DNA of 64,000 nucleotides from Deltaproteobacteria bacterium (lineage in GTDB: Bacteria; Desulfobacterota; JADFVX01). A model generated the notes under the pieces. It searched no databases and had not been told where the DNA came from. It saw only the letters and a list, made by a program, of their open reading frames with translations. Shown piece by piece: positions 1 through 8,048 of the stretch. How positions within the stretch are numbered: the stretch's first letter is position 1; each line of letters starts with the position of its first letter. The stretch spans positions 26,225 to 90,224 of the forward strand of contig JAOUBX010000009.1 of the NCBI GenBank assembly GCA_029860075.1. The letters are read 5' to 3'. The position numbers were made by a program, and so were the translations under genes.

Positions 1-56
1 CTAAAGGGGGAAGCTAGAATCCCTCCCTTTTGTAAAGGGAGGTTGGAGGGATTTAA
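1..56. repeat. C-run/G-run palindromic intergenic repeat
   Basis: The stretch contains CCTCCCTTT at 22-30 and AAAGGGAGG at 34-42, a perfect 9-bp stem with a 3-nt loop, flanked by GGAGGGATTT. Related palindromes occur at 2439-2473, 21321-21355, 59256-59289 and 59852-59876. The first bases (AAAGGGGGAAG) look like the tail of another copy entering from outside the window. It is a non-coding dispersed hairpin; its function is unknown. Confidence 0.6.
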
Positions 57-190
57 ATCTCTTTCTTAAAATTCTGAGACTATATTTATTCTGTAAAAAG
101 CTTAAATTTGCCTGTTTATTCGATCACATGTTTGATATTTGTGGAATCTCTGGTATAAGTTAACGCACGGATAGAAGGTATATAAAATAA

Positions 191-733
191 ATGTTAGAGC
201 GTATGAAATACACTTTAGATACAAACTGCATAATTGATCTTGAAGAAGGTAGAGCAGATGCAATTCATTTGAAAAAACTTATTTCAATGCACCGAAATAA
301 CGATATCGAGTTATTTGTCGTTGCTATAAGCGCGTCTGAGAATCAGAAGGGAGGCAAAACCAGTAAAACATTTGATGATTTTTTATTAAAGCTGTCTGCA
401 GCAGATCTTGAAGATACAAAAATGTTACTACCAATGCTATATGGGGGAGTTTCTTTTTGGGGTCATACAATATGGGGTGCGGCTCCAGGTGCGAAGGAAT
501 TAGAAGAAAAAGTACATAACATCCTTTTCCCAGGCACACCAATTCAGAACCCTCAACAAGTACAATATTCCGAGAGAAAATGGAGAAACAAAAAGTGCGA
601 TGTGCAAATTGCCTGGGCGCACATTTATCATGGCAACGATATACTAGTAACCGGAGATGATAACTTCCATAAAAATGCTGAAGCGTTACGAAATATTGGG
701 CTTAATCAAGTTATCAGACCCTCTGAAATTTAG
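191..733 (+). CDS. PIN-domain-like protein, putative ribonuclease
   Basis: This 180-aa protein has the layout of a PIN-domain nuclease. An N-terminal LDTN motif supplies D10, and the C-terminal part has an acidic residue in a helix (D137, in CDVQIAWA) and the strand-turn TGDDNF (D156/D157), the usual metal-binding positions. PIN nucleases cleave RNA with Mg2+ or Mn2+ and are often toxins. No antitoxin-sized gene lies next to it here, although the sequence to the left of the window is not visible. An AGAAGG lies 12 nt before the ATG; a second ATG four codons later is a possible start. The gene is AT-rich like the next one, which suggests acquired DNA. The domain assignment is by motif only. 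Confidence 0.6.
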   Translation: MLERMKYTLDTNCIIDLEEGRADAIHLKKLISMHRNNDIELFVVAISASENQKGGKTSKTFDDFLLKLSAADLEDTKMLLPMLYGGVSFWGHTIWGAAPGAKELEEKVHNILFPGTPIQNPQQVQYSERKWRNKKCDVQIAWAHIYHGNDILVTGDDNFHKNAEALRNIGLNQVIRPSEI

Positions 734-737
734 CCTT

Positions 738-767
738 GTAGGGCGAGTAAGCCTGCGCCACCCGCCA
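738..767. repeat. Post-stop palindrome, copy 1
   Basis: The segment begins five bases after the stop codon of the PIN-like gene and shares GTAAGCCTGCGCCACCCGCC with copies at 1894-1925 and 2396-2430. It can fold with a GGCG(A/G)GT/ACCCGCC stem. There is no T-run, so it is not a standard intrinsic terminator. Confidence 0.55.
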
Positions 768-792
768 CAGAATTGATTACTGCAGGTAATAT

Positions 793-1890
793 GTGAAAGG
801 GAAAAACATTATTGTGAAACAGTATAAATATACATTGCTATTCATGGGATTATTTATTTGTTTTCAATGTTTATCGGGAGATACATTTGCTCAAACAACA
901 AGTTCACCCCAGAAAGTATCCATTAAAGAAACAAATGATAAGGCAAAAAAGCTGCTATGGAAAGGTGATATCCAGAAAGCAATTGAATTATGGCTTAGTG
1001 CTATTGATTTGAACCAAACGATAGAAGCGTCAATGAAGGCCGAAATTTTGAACAACCTTGGCTTTGCCTATTATCAATATGATTGGTACGAAAGTGCAGA
1101 ATATTATTTGCAGTCAGCTAAACAGATAGCTCCTGACAGGTGGTCTATTTATCTAAATCTTGCCGACTTGTATTATGATAGCGATTTTTTTCAGCAGGCT
1201 ATTAAAAACTATGAAATTCTTTTAGATTTAAATCCTAATTACAAATACAGAGATAATATTATAAAAAAGATTAATCAAATAAAAAACGATCACCTTGACT
1301 TTAATTTATATTCATTAGATGAAATAAAAAATGACTTAAAGATGAACAATGAAAAACTCATGTTCCAAAAAGAAGTTATTTTAGATGATACTGAAAGACC
1401 TGATTATTTAATAACATTTCATAATATTAAAATTGATTCTATAGGGATAGTAGTTATTGTTTGGGCTCAGGTTGAAAAAAAGTTTAAGAAAGTATTAGAG
1501 TTGCTTGGCAGTCATTATGACGAATTTCAAATATTTAAATATGGTGACAATCATTTTGTTAAACTTTTAGAAGAATTACCTGGTAGCGGCCTTTATACCG
1601 AAGAAACTGTTTTCTGTGTTTTACCTGACAATACTTGGCAGAAAATTCCTTTTGACAGAGCAGATAATGGATACATAAAAGGACTGAAGAAAAATCAATA
1701 TGTAAGGAAAGCCTATAGTAATTTTACTGACAATGAGATGAATTATACTGTAACTATTGCAAATGAAAACGATCCAAATTGTTGCCCTTCCGGTGGTAGC
1801 ATATATGGCACCTACAATCTAACTGGGAAAATGACTTTAAATAAGAATAAAAACATTTATGATACAAGTTTCATTATAACAGGCCGTTAG
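793..1890 (+). CDS. Secreted TPR-repeat protein of unknown function
   Basis: The 365-aa product begins with a hydrophobic segment (about residues 12-33) ending near TFAQ, consistent with a Sec signal peptide. Three degenerate tetratricopeptide units follow at about residues 49-75, 83-115 and 117-149, the last ending in the common LDLNPN pattern. The remaining 200 residues match no family I recognise. TPR units usually mediate protein-protein contacts, so a periplasmic or surface scaffold role is an inference. Translation would begin at a GTG at 793; another GTG at 814 would shorten the N-region without losing the signal peptide. Codon use is very AT-rich compared with the genes from 2.5 kb on. 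Confidence 0.65.
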   Translation: MKGKNIIVKQYKYTLLFMGLFICFQCLSGDTFAQTTSSPQKVSIKETNDKAKKLLWKGDIQKAIELWLSAIDLNQTIEASMKAEILNNLGFAYYQYDWYESAEYYLQSAKQIAPDRWSIYLNLADLYYDSDFFQQAIKNYEILLDLNPNYKYRDNIIKKINQIKNDHLDFNLYSLDEIKNDLKMNNEKLMFQKEVILDDTERPDYLITFHNIKIDSIGIVVIVWAQVEKKFKKVLELLGSHYDEFQIFKYGDNHFVKLLEELPGSGLYTEETVFCVLPDNTWQKIPFDRADNGYIKGLKKNQYVRKAYSNFTDNEMNYTVTIANENDPNCCPSGGSIYGTYNLTGKMTLNKNKNIYDTSFIITGR

Positions 1891-1893
1891 GAT

Positions 1894-1925
1894 CGTAGAG
1901 TACGTAAGCTTACGCCAGCCGCCGT
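1894..1925. repeat. Post-stop palindrome, copy 2
   Basis: This is the diverged middle copy of the palindrome found after three consecutive genes. It starts four bases after the TPR gene stop and keeps CGTA, GTAAGC and ACGCCAGCCGCCGT. Confidence 0.45.
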
Positions 1926-2019
1926 ATGAGCTATCCAACCAAAACAAAAATCTGCATCCTATCTTGCACCAGGCTCCTGCACCGGTTTATCCCGAAAATA
2001 TTTAAAGGAAAAGACAGCC

Positions 2020-2385
2020 ATGAAGATTGTTTCAACAACTGATTTAGATAAAATTCCAAGTATTCACAACCCGCAAGTCAATAAACTTGAAATACTCCAT
2101 GCCGGCGATGTTCCGCATATTGATAAGGTAGGACAGGTTATTTTTGCTCCCGGGCAAATCATTCCAATTCATACGCATGCGGATATTCATGAGATTTTCT
2201 TTATTAGATCCGGGAATGGTGTTATTCGTTGTAACGGGGAGGAACGCCATGTAAGAGAAGGTACATGTATTGTCGTTGAGCCAAATGAAGCCCATGAAGT
2301 AGAGAATACCGGTTCAGATACCATGTTACTCATCTATATAAAGATGGATTCCGTCAGTTCCGGAAGTAAATTAAAAGCAGCGTAA
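2020..2385 (+). CDS. Small cupin-domain protein
   Basis: The 121-aa protein is a single double-stranded beta-helix (cupin_2 type). The first cupin motif appears as GQIIPIHTHADIHE, with clustered histidines and the glutamate expected to bind a metal, and the second as EPNEAHEVENTG. Such stand-alone cupins include isomerases, dioxygenases and small-molecule sensors; the substrate cannot be told from sequence. An AAGGA lies upstream of the ATG. The gene follows the AT-rich pair at the left edge and shares with them a palindrome directly after its stop codon. Confidence 0.8.
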   Translation: MKIVSTTDLDKIPSIHNPQVNKLEILHAGDVPHIDKVGQVIFAPGQIIPIHTHADIHEIFFIRSGNGVIRCNGEERHVREGTCIVVEPNEAHEVENTGSDTMLLIYIKMDSVSSGSKLKAA

Positions 2386-2395
2386 AAGAGAGGCC

Positions 2396-2430
2396 CGTAA
2401 GGCGGGTAAGCCTGTGCCACCCGCCGTTTG
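2396..2430. repeat. Post-stop palindrome, copy 3
   Basis: This is the best-formed copy of the palindrome: GGCGGGT and ACCCGCC make a perfect 7-bp stem around an 11-nt loop. It starts 11 bases after the cupin stop codon. Confidence 0.6.
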
Positions 2431-2438
2431 CCCTATTC

Positions 2439-2473
2439 AAATCCCCCTCAATCCCCCTTTCTTAAAGGGGGAA
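2439..2473. repeat. C-run/G-run palindromic intergenic repeat
   Basis: CCCCCTTT and AAAGGGGG form a hairpin preceded by AAATCCCCCTCAAT. It belongs to the same family as positions 1-56, in opposite orientation. Confidence 0.6.
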
Positions 2474-2550
2474 GCATGAATTCACCACCACCTTTATTTA
2501 TTTCCAAAAAAACGTTATCATAACTCCAAATTCACACAGGAAATAAACTG

Positions 2551-3285
2551 ATGAAAGACAACATTTTCGACTCTTCTGAAATACAGGGAGAGTTTAAGTT
2601 TGACGAAAAAGTAGCACAAGTCTTCGATGATATGCTATCTCGCTCCGTTCCCTTTTACGGCGAAGTGCAACGCATTATTGCCGAACTGTCACTTAAATAT
2701 TGGCAGGAGGGGACTAGAATATACGACCTCGGCTGCTCTACGGCAACGACGATCATCAATATCTGTAGCATGGCCGGTGATAGAAAGCTACTTATTACCG
2801 GTATCGATTCATCGGAACCGGTAATAGCAAAGGCGAGAGAGAAAGTGGAAAAGGCTGGTCTCAAGGATCAAGTTGAGCTACTTTGCAGTGATATTAATGA
2901 TGTAGAATTTAACAATGCAAGTGTTGTAATCATGAACTACACACTCCAGTTCATTACCCCCGAAAACAGGCCCACACTTATTAAAAAAATATATGACGGA
3001 CTTGTCGATGGCGGAATTCTTCTCCTTTCGGAAAAGGTTCTGGAAGAGGATGAAGAGATGAGCAACCTTTTTATCGATAAATATTATGAATTCAAAAAGA
3101 AAATGGGTTACAGCGACCTGGAAATCGCTAAAAAAAGAGAGGCCCTCGACAAGGTGCTCATTCCTTTTACTGTAGACAGTGAACTGGATCTTCTGAGGCA
3201 GGGCGGCTTTAAAAACCCGTCCCTTTTCTTCAAATGGTTTAACTTCGCTTCATTTATCGCTGTTAAGGGCAGAAGCAATGGATAA
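2551..3285 (+). CDS. cmoA: Carboxy-S-adenosyl-L-methionine synthase CmoA
   Basis: CmoA makes carboxy-SAM from SAM and prephenate, the donor used to build 5-oxyacetyluridine at tRNA position 34. The 244-aa length matches the family. The N-terminus (DNIFDSS, FDEKVAQVFDDML, RSVPFYGE) is diagnostic, and the SAM-binding motif I is DLGCSTATT from residue 59. MNYTLQFI, in the middle, is another family signature. An AGGAAATAA Shine-Dalgarno precedes the ATG. The 3' end overlaps cmoB by 8 bp, so the two steps of the modification are encoded as one translationally coupled unit. Confidence 0.95.
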   Translation: MKDNIFDSSEIQGEFKFDEKVAQVFDDMLSRSVPFYGEVQRIIAELSLKYWQEGTRIYDLGCSTATTIINICSMAGDRKLLITGIDSSEPVIAKAREKVEKAGLKDQVELLCSDINDVEFNNASVVIMNYTLQFITPENRPTLIKKIYDGLVDGGILLLSEKVLEEDEEMSNLFIDKYYEFKKKMGYSDLEIAKKREALDKVLIPFTVDSELDLLRQGGFKNPSLFFKWFNFASFIAVKGRSNG

Positions 3286-4240
3286 CTACCTGGAACCTTT
3301 TGCCGACCGGATCGAGATCGAGGAAATCAACGGGCTTCGTGCAGAGAGGGACACATGGATGCTAAAAAAAGGCGCCCTCCCTTTCAAGGCTGCAGTCGAG
3401 ACTCTGCCGGCGTTCAGCAGCAAATATATAGACCTCTCAGGCGATACCATAACCATAGGAAAACGGGAAGAGCTGACGGAAGAACAGTTTGAAGCGCTTT
3501 TAAAAGCAGCTAAGACCCTCCTTCCCTGGCGCAAAGGACCCTTCAAGCTCTTTGATCACTTCATTGATTCGGAATGGAAAAGCAACTTTAAGTGGGACCG
3601 CATCTATCCACACCTGTCCCCACTAAAGGGAAAGGTCATTGCTGATATAGGATGTAACAACGGTTACTACATGTTCCGCATGGCCCATTACGATCCCAAG
3701 CTTGTTATAGGCTTCGATCCTATGCCGAGATTCAGGTATATTTTCAACATGGTCAATCGTTTCGCTTCTCTTCCCAACCTTAAGTTCGAGCTGTTGGGAG
3801 CCGAACATGTGCATCATTTTAAAAACATGTTTGATACCGTTTTCTGCATGGGAGTCCTCTACCACAGCCGAAACCCTATCCAGATTTTGACCGGGATCTG
3901 GGAGGCCATGAAGCCGGAAGGCGAGCTTATTGTGGAAGGAATAGGAATCCCCGGTGAAGGCTCTTTTGCAATTTTTCCTGAAGACCGCTATGGAAAAGCA
4001 AGAAATGTCTGGTTCATTCCCACGGCAGACTGTCTGGCAAACTGGGTCAAAAGGGCAGGCTTTAAAGATGTGGAATGTTTTTCTATCGATAAAACAAATT
4101 CGGAAGAACAAAGAGCAACGGAGTATGCGCCATGGGAAAGCCTCGATGATTTCCTCGACCCAAAGGACCCTTCGAAAACGGTAGAAGGCTATCCGGCGCC
4201 GGTAAGGATCTGCATAAAGGCCAGGAAAAAAACAAACTGA
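3278..4240 (+). CDS. cmoB: tRNA U34 carboxymethyltransferase CmoB
   Basis: CmoB transfers the carboxymethyl group of carboxy-SAM to 5-hydroxyuridine at tRNA position 34, giving cmo5U and wider wobble decoding. The protein is 320 aa, typical of the family. It contains LLPWRKGPF (81-89), HFIDSEWKSNFKWDR, the methyltransferase motif I ADIGCNNGYY (122-131) and the later GVLYHSRNP signature. It overlaps cmoA by 8 bp and is probably co-transcribed with it. Nothing in the sequence suggests loss of function. Confidence 0.95.
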   Translation: MDNYLEPFADRIEIEEINGLRAERDTWMLKKGALPFKAAVETLPAFSSKYIDLSGDTITIGKREELTEEQFEALLKAAKTLLPWRKGPFKLFDHFIDSEWKSNFKWDRIYPHLSPLKGKVIADIGCNNGYYMFRMAHYDPKLVIGFDPMPRFRYIFNMVNRFASLPNLKFELLGAEHVHHFKNMFDTVFCMGVLYHSRNPIQILTGIWEAMKPEGELIVEGIGIPGEGSFAIFPEDRYGKARNVWFIPTADCLANWVKRAGFKDVECFSIDKTNSEEQRATEYAPWESLDDFLDPKDPSKTVEGYPAPVRICIKARKKTN

Positions 4241-4299
4241 AAAACCTCTTGATAACAAATCAATATTAAGCTAGCCTTGCTTATGGAGGGAGATGAATA

Positions 4300-4662
4300 A
4301 TGAAGAAAATCTGCTTGCTGATCACATTAATGCTTTTTCTTTATCCCGGCTATTCCAGAGCAATGGAAGTCAATTTCCTGAAATTCTGCGAATTTCTTGA
4401 AGTGGATTCAGAAGAACTTTCCAAAGATGCCAAGGCAGTTACTATCTCCTGTGTCGCCTTTATAAAAGGCGTTGTTGAAGCGCATAAAGCTTTGGTTATG
4501 GAAAATAAAATTAAACCGCAGTTCTGTAAGCCGTCGAGGGTAACTTACGGTAAAATCGGATTAATGTATCTGGAATACGAAAGAAAGCATTCCCCCAAGC
4601 CTCACCAGAATGAAGCGGAATTCTTATTGCAGGCCCTTAAAGACGCATACCCCTGCAAATGA
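4300..4662 (+). CDS. Rap1a/Tai-family secreted protein
   Basis: This is a small exported protein of 120 aa. Residues 1-21 form a signal peptide ending at SRA. The mature part follows the Rap1a/Tai immunity-protein pattern: early FCEF, a central ISCVAFIKGVVEAHKA helix, FCKPSRVTYGKIG, and a C-terminal LLQALKDAYPC, with paired cysteines for disulfides. The founding members neutralise type VI secretion amidases, but many relatives have no known partner. No T6SS gene or amidase lies nearby, so an immunity role here is only suggested by family. A clear GGAGGG precedes the ATG. Confidence 0.65.
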   Translation: MKKICLLITLMLFLYPGYSRAMEVNFLKFCEFLEVDSEELSKDAKAVTISCVAFIKGVVEAHKALVMENKIKPQFCKPSRVTYGKIGLMYLEYERKHSPKPHQNEAEFLLQALKDAYPCK

Positions 4663-4686
4663 AGTCCGCCACTTTACTTCTTCCCG

Positions 4687-5064
4687 TTATTTCTGAATAA
4701 GCTCTATTTTGTAACCATCGGGATCTTCAGCAAAGGCAATGACTGTCGTCCCATGCTTCATGGGGCCCGGCTCTCTCACTATTTTACCGCCCAGCGCTTT
4801 TATATGGTCGGCCATTTTATAAATATCGTCAGTTTTTACGGCAATATGCCCGAAAGCATCACCCATAGTATAAGTTGACCGGTCCCAGTTGTATGTTAGT
4901 TCTATTTCATGGCCACCGCTGTCGCCATAGGCGACGAAAGCAAGGGTGAACTTCCCGCCGGGGTAGTCCTTTTTCCGCCTCAGTTTCATTCCCATTGCTT
5001 CAGTATAAAACCTTATTGATTTGTCAAGGTTTCCCACCCTGACCATGGTATGTAAAATTTCCAT
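4687..5064 (-). CDS. gloA: Lactoylglutathione lyase (glyoxalase I)
   Basis: GloA isomerises the methylglyoxal-glutathione hemithioacetal to S-lactoylglutathione. The 125-aa product has two beta-alpha-beta-beta-beta units and the four metal ligands in the positions known for the enzyme: H5 (ILHTMVRV), E55 (HEIELTYNW), H73 (GHIAV) and E121 (GYKIELIQK). The start chosen is the ATG at 5064 because GGAGG lies 9 nt upstream; an in-frame ATG 18 bp further out would place that Shine-Dalgarno inside the coding region. The gene is monocistronic and convergent with the gene on its left. Confidence 0.93.
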   Translation of the reverse strand: MEILHTMVRVGNLDKSIRFYTEAMGMKLRRKKDYPGGKFTLAFVAYGDSGGHEIELTYNWDRSTYTMGDAFGHIAVKTDDIYKMADHIKALGGKIVREPGPMKHGTTVIAFAEDPDGYKIELIQK

Positions 5065-5243
5065 ATAAACCGTCCTCCGCACATAATTTATAATCTTGAT
5101 TCAACTATACGGACATCCTGCTGTCAAGGCCGGAAACAGTTTTTATATTGCAGATGAAAATCCTTGATTTATTAGGTAAATCTGTTAGTATTTACCATGA
5201 TATATTAGTGACTTATTTTGAAATTCCCCCGAGAAGGTTCGAT

Positions 5244-6755
5244 ATGATTATTCAGTGCGATCAGTGCCAATCCAAATTCAAACTTGATGATTCCAAAATC
5301 ACGGAAAAAGGCGCCAAAGTAAGGTGCAGTAAATGCAAACATATTTTTACGGTAAAAAAGGAAGCGCCGCCTGTCGAAGAAAAGCAGGCGCCGTCAGCAA
5401 CCCCTCCCGTGGAGAAGGAAGCGTTTAAAGAATCGATGCCTGAAAAAGAAGAAGAAAGTCAAGATTTTGGCTTTGAGGAAGAGGAAGAAACTGAAAGCAA
5501 ACTTCCCGGCGAAGAAGATATTTTCGGAGAAGAGGAAGAGGAAGATCTGTCAGGCTTTGGGGGGGGGCTGGAAGAAGAAGAAGAGGACCTTACCTGGGGT
5601 GATCTGGGAGGTGAAGGGGAAGGGGGGGAAGAAGGAGAAGGAGAAGAAGATCTTGAAGATGATTTTGAGATAAATGAAGAAGACTTCGGCCTTGGAGTGA
5701 GCAGAGAGGCCACTCCAGGGGAGCCTGAGAGTGAAGTGCCGGGTCCAGAGGCCGGACCCGAAGGCGAAGGCGAGGCCGGTGGCTTCGGGCTCGAAGGCGA
5801 AGGCGAGGCCGGTGGCTTCGGGCTCGAAGGCGAAGGCGAGGCCGGTGGCTTCGGACTCGAAGGCGAAGGCGAGGCCGGTGGCTTCGGACTCGAAGGTGAA
5901 GGCGAGGCCGGTGGCTTCGGGCTCGAAGGTGAAGGCGAGGCCGGTGGCTTCGGACTCGAAGGTGAAGGCGAGGCCGGTGGCTTCGGACTCGAAGGTGAAG
6001 GCGCCGGTGAAGCTGAGGCGCCCGGTTTTGGAGATCTCGACCTGGATGCGAGTGGCGAGTTGGAAACGGAGACAGCCGCACCCGAGCCACAAGCTATGGA
6101 AGAAGAAGTCCCGCAACCACCGCCGCCACGACCGGAATGGGAAGAAGAAAAAGAATGGACAGAAGAAGAGACACCTGTAGCCAGGAAAAAGAAAGGTACT
6201 TCCCCGATGGCTTTGGTTCTTTTGCTGATCATCGCCCTGGGAGGGGGCGGTTATTATTTGGCAACCAGTGGAAGGGACATGAACATTGGCGGCTATAATG
6301 TCGGAGAAGTCATTGATAACTTGCTTGCAAAGGCGGGCCTTTCAGAATTAGGGCCACAGGGGCAGATAGAAATTACTAATCTTAATGGCTATTATCTTCA
6401 GACAGATAAAAATGACCTGGCATTTGTTATTGAAGGAAAGGCGGTAAATAAATTTAACGGGCCGAGAAATTTCATAAAAATAAGAGCCGGTCTTTACGAT
6501 GGAGCCGGTAAAGTTCTTATGCAGCAAGATGCGTACTGCGGAAATATCTTTAGTAAGGACGATATTGCATCTTTTACCAGGGCTAAAGTCCGGTCGCAAA
6601 TGAAATCCAGGCTGGGCAAAGGTCTCATCAACAGCAATATTGCACCGGGAAGTGACGTTCCCTTTATGGTAATACTCTATGATATACCTGATGCTCTGGC
6701 AGAGTTTGATGTACAGGTTTTAGGCTCGGAAGATGCCATGCAAAAAATCCGGTAG
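5244..6755 (+). CDS. MJ0042 zinc-ribbon / DUF3426 membrane protein with minisatellite
   Basis: The 503-aa protein starts with an MJ0042-type zinc ribbon (C5, C8, C28, C31). A long, very acidic low-complexity region follows and includes seven exact-length 11-residue repeats of the type GEGEAGGFGLE (residues 174-250). One transmembrane helix lies at about 322-342, and a C-terminal DUF3426 domain begins near QIEITNLNGYY. This topology, with a cytoplasmic zinc ribbon and an external DUF3426 domain, is common in Proteobacteria, but its function is not known. The ATG at 5244 is preferred: it directly precedes the zinc ribbon and has GAGAAGG upstream, while the reading frame is open back to 5148. 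The gene is followed by hfq. Confidence 0.8.
   Translation: MIIQCDQCQSKFKLDDSKITEKGAKVRCSKCKHIFTVKKEAPPVEEKQAPSATPPVEKEAFKESMPEKEEESQDFGFEEEEETESKLPGEEDIFGEEEEEDLSGFGGGLEEEEEDLTWGDLGGEGEGGEEGEGEEDLEDDFEINEEDFGLGVSREATPGEPESEVPGPEAGPEGEGEAGGFGLEGEGEAGGFGLEGEGEAGGFGLEGEGEAGGFGLEGEGEAGGFGLEGEGEAGGFGLEGEGEAGGFGLEGEGAGEAEAPGFGDLDLDASGELETETAAPEPQAMEEEVPQPPPPRPEWEEEKEWTEEETPVARKKKGTSPMALVLLLIIALGGGGYYLATSGRDMNIGGYNVGEVIDNLLAKAGLSELGPQGQIEITNLNGYYLQTDKNDLAFVIEGKAVNKFNGPRNFIKIRAGLYDGAGKVLMQQDAYCGNIFSKDDIASFTRAKVRSQMKSRLGKGLINSNIAPGSDVPFMVILYDIPDALAEFDVQVLGSEDAMQKIR
5763..5993 (+). repeat. 33-bp minisatellite, seven copies, in frame
   Basis: Seven head-to-tail 33-bp units encode GEGEAGGFGLE. Units differ only at synonymous sites (GGC/GGT, GGGCTC/GGACTC), which indicates recent expansion by slippage or unequal exchange with the frame preserved. 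A partial eighth unit follows (GGTGAAGGCGCC). Confidence 0.95.
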
Positions 6756-6864
6756 GGCATGGCTGCAATAAGCAAAATGTTCTTGATAAAACAGCTTGTT
6801 ATAAGATAATCTATGTTTTTTTGTTTATATTTATTTTAATTTTTTCAATCTTATTGGAGGTATT

Positions 6865-7113
6865 ATGGCTGCCAGGGTTCAAATTAACGTACAGGATCAC
6901 TTTCTTAATCAGGCAAGGAGAGAAAAAGTAAAAGTCAGGCTTTCTCTAATAAGCGGAAAAGATGTTGAAGGCTATATTAGAAGCTTCGATAATTACAGTT
7001 GTGTTGTTGAGGAAAACGGAGATGCCCATCTCATTTATAAACATGCGATAGCAACCGTTTCCCCTTTAATTCCGGAAAAAATGAAAACTTTAATTTCATT
7101 CCATGAAAAATAA
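6865..7113 (+). CDS. hfq: RNA chaperone Hfq
   Basis: Hfq is the hexameric Sm-like protein that pairs small RNAs with mRNAs. This 82-aa copy keeps the N-terminal QDHFLNQARREKVKV (cf. QDxFLNxLRKEKVPV), the Sm1 core GYIRSFDNYSCVVEENG and the Sm2 hallmark LIYKHAIATVSP. It diverges from E. coli Hfq at the end of the N-terminal helix and has almost no C-terminal tail. A GGAGG lies 7 nt before the ATG. It sits alone between the DUF3426 gene and an LPP20-like gene rather than in the classical miaA-hfq-hflX order. Confidence 0.93.
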   Translation: MAARVQINVQDHFLNQARREKVKVRLSLISGKDVEGYIRSFDNYSCVVEENGDAHLIYKHAIATVSPLIPEKMKTLISFHEK

Positions 7114-7148
7114 CAAAAATCTGGTTTTTTCATAAGGATAATATCTCT

Positions 7149-8006
7149 ATGGTTTATTATTTTATTTCATCGCTAAAGCAGGTTCCACCGGCTCTAATTC
7201 TTACGGCCACTTTCTTGTTACCCCTGTCATATGCAGCTAAAGCCAATGCATCCGGCGCTGAAGATCATTTTATTCAGGAAACAGAAAGGGGCCAAATTGA
7301 CTGGGTAAAAGGTGTTGTCAGATCAAAAGGCGCAACCTATGAATCGGCAACTGACAACTCGGCAAATGTTGCCGTGAAAAAAATGAAGACACTTCGTCTG
7401 GCAAAAATAGAGGCCATGAGAAACATCATCGAAACGATGAAATCCATTCGGGTAGATTCAAGTTCCACTATTGGGAATTACATGGAAGGTTCCAGCTATA
7501 TTCGGAAGAAAATGCATGAAATAGTAAGGGCAGCAAAGGTTATTGAAAAGAACCCGCTTGATGATGGGGGAATGGAGATAACCATTGAGTTGCCCTTGAA
7601 GGGCCTGCTCATGGAGACAATGATCCAGGGCGGCAGTGATGTAAAGTTACCGGCAAGAGGGGAAGAGCTGTATACAGGCCTTATTATAGATGCAAGGGGA
7701 CTGGAACTTAAGCCTGCCTTATCTCCTAAAGTGCTTAATGAATATGGAAGAGCGGTTTTCAGTACCTCTGTTGTTAAGCGGGGAGCGCTTCTCTCCCGGG
7801 GATTGGTTGCTTACAGCAGCAAGGTAGAGTATGCTGAAAGGAGCAGCAGGGTTGCAGACAGGCCACTCCTTATTCGGGCCTTAAGAAAGTCCGGTTTAAA
7901 TGGCGTCAATCTTGTTATTTCCCGGGAAGATGAAGCAAAAATTAAAGATCCCTCAAGCAATATGAGCTGGCTTGCGGAGTGTAGAGTTATCCTCCTGATC
8001 GATTGA
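7149..8006 (+). CDS. Exported LPP20-like protein of unknown function
   Basis: The 285-aa product has an N-terminal hydrophobic segment (about residues 12-31), then WVKGVVRSKG and a long helix (KTLRLAKIEAMRNIIETMKSIRVDSSS), a pattern found in LPP20/FlgP-like outer-membrane-associated proteins. No lipobox cysteine is visible, so a periplasmic rather than lipid-anchored form is likely. FlgP relatives support flagellar or outer-membrane structures, but there are no flagellar genes here and no specific role can be given. AAGGA lies upstream of the ATG at 7149. It is 35 bp from hfq and could be read from the same transcript. Confidence 0.55.
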   Translation: MVYYFISSLKQVPPALILTATFLLPLSYAAKANASGAEDHFIQETERGQIDWVKGVVRSKGATYESATDNSANVAVKKMKTLRLAKIEAMRNIIETMKSIRVDSSSTIGNYMEGSSYIRKKMHEIVRAAKVIEKNPLDDGGMEITIELPLKGLLMETMIQGGSDVKLPARGEELYTGLIIDARGLELKPALSPKVLNEYGRAVFSTSVVKRGALLSRGLVAYSSKVEYAERSSRVADRPLLIRALRKSGLNGVNLVISREDEAKIKDPSSNMSWLAECRVILLID

Positions 8007-8048
8007 TGGCCCTGATTTTTAGGGCATACAAATTCTCAATTCATTAGT

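Noticed and set aside
5459..6232. Long open frames opposite or within the minisatellite region
   Set aside because: They are produced by the repetitive G/C-rich codons of the acidic linker and are shadows of the real gene.
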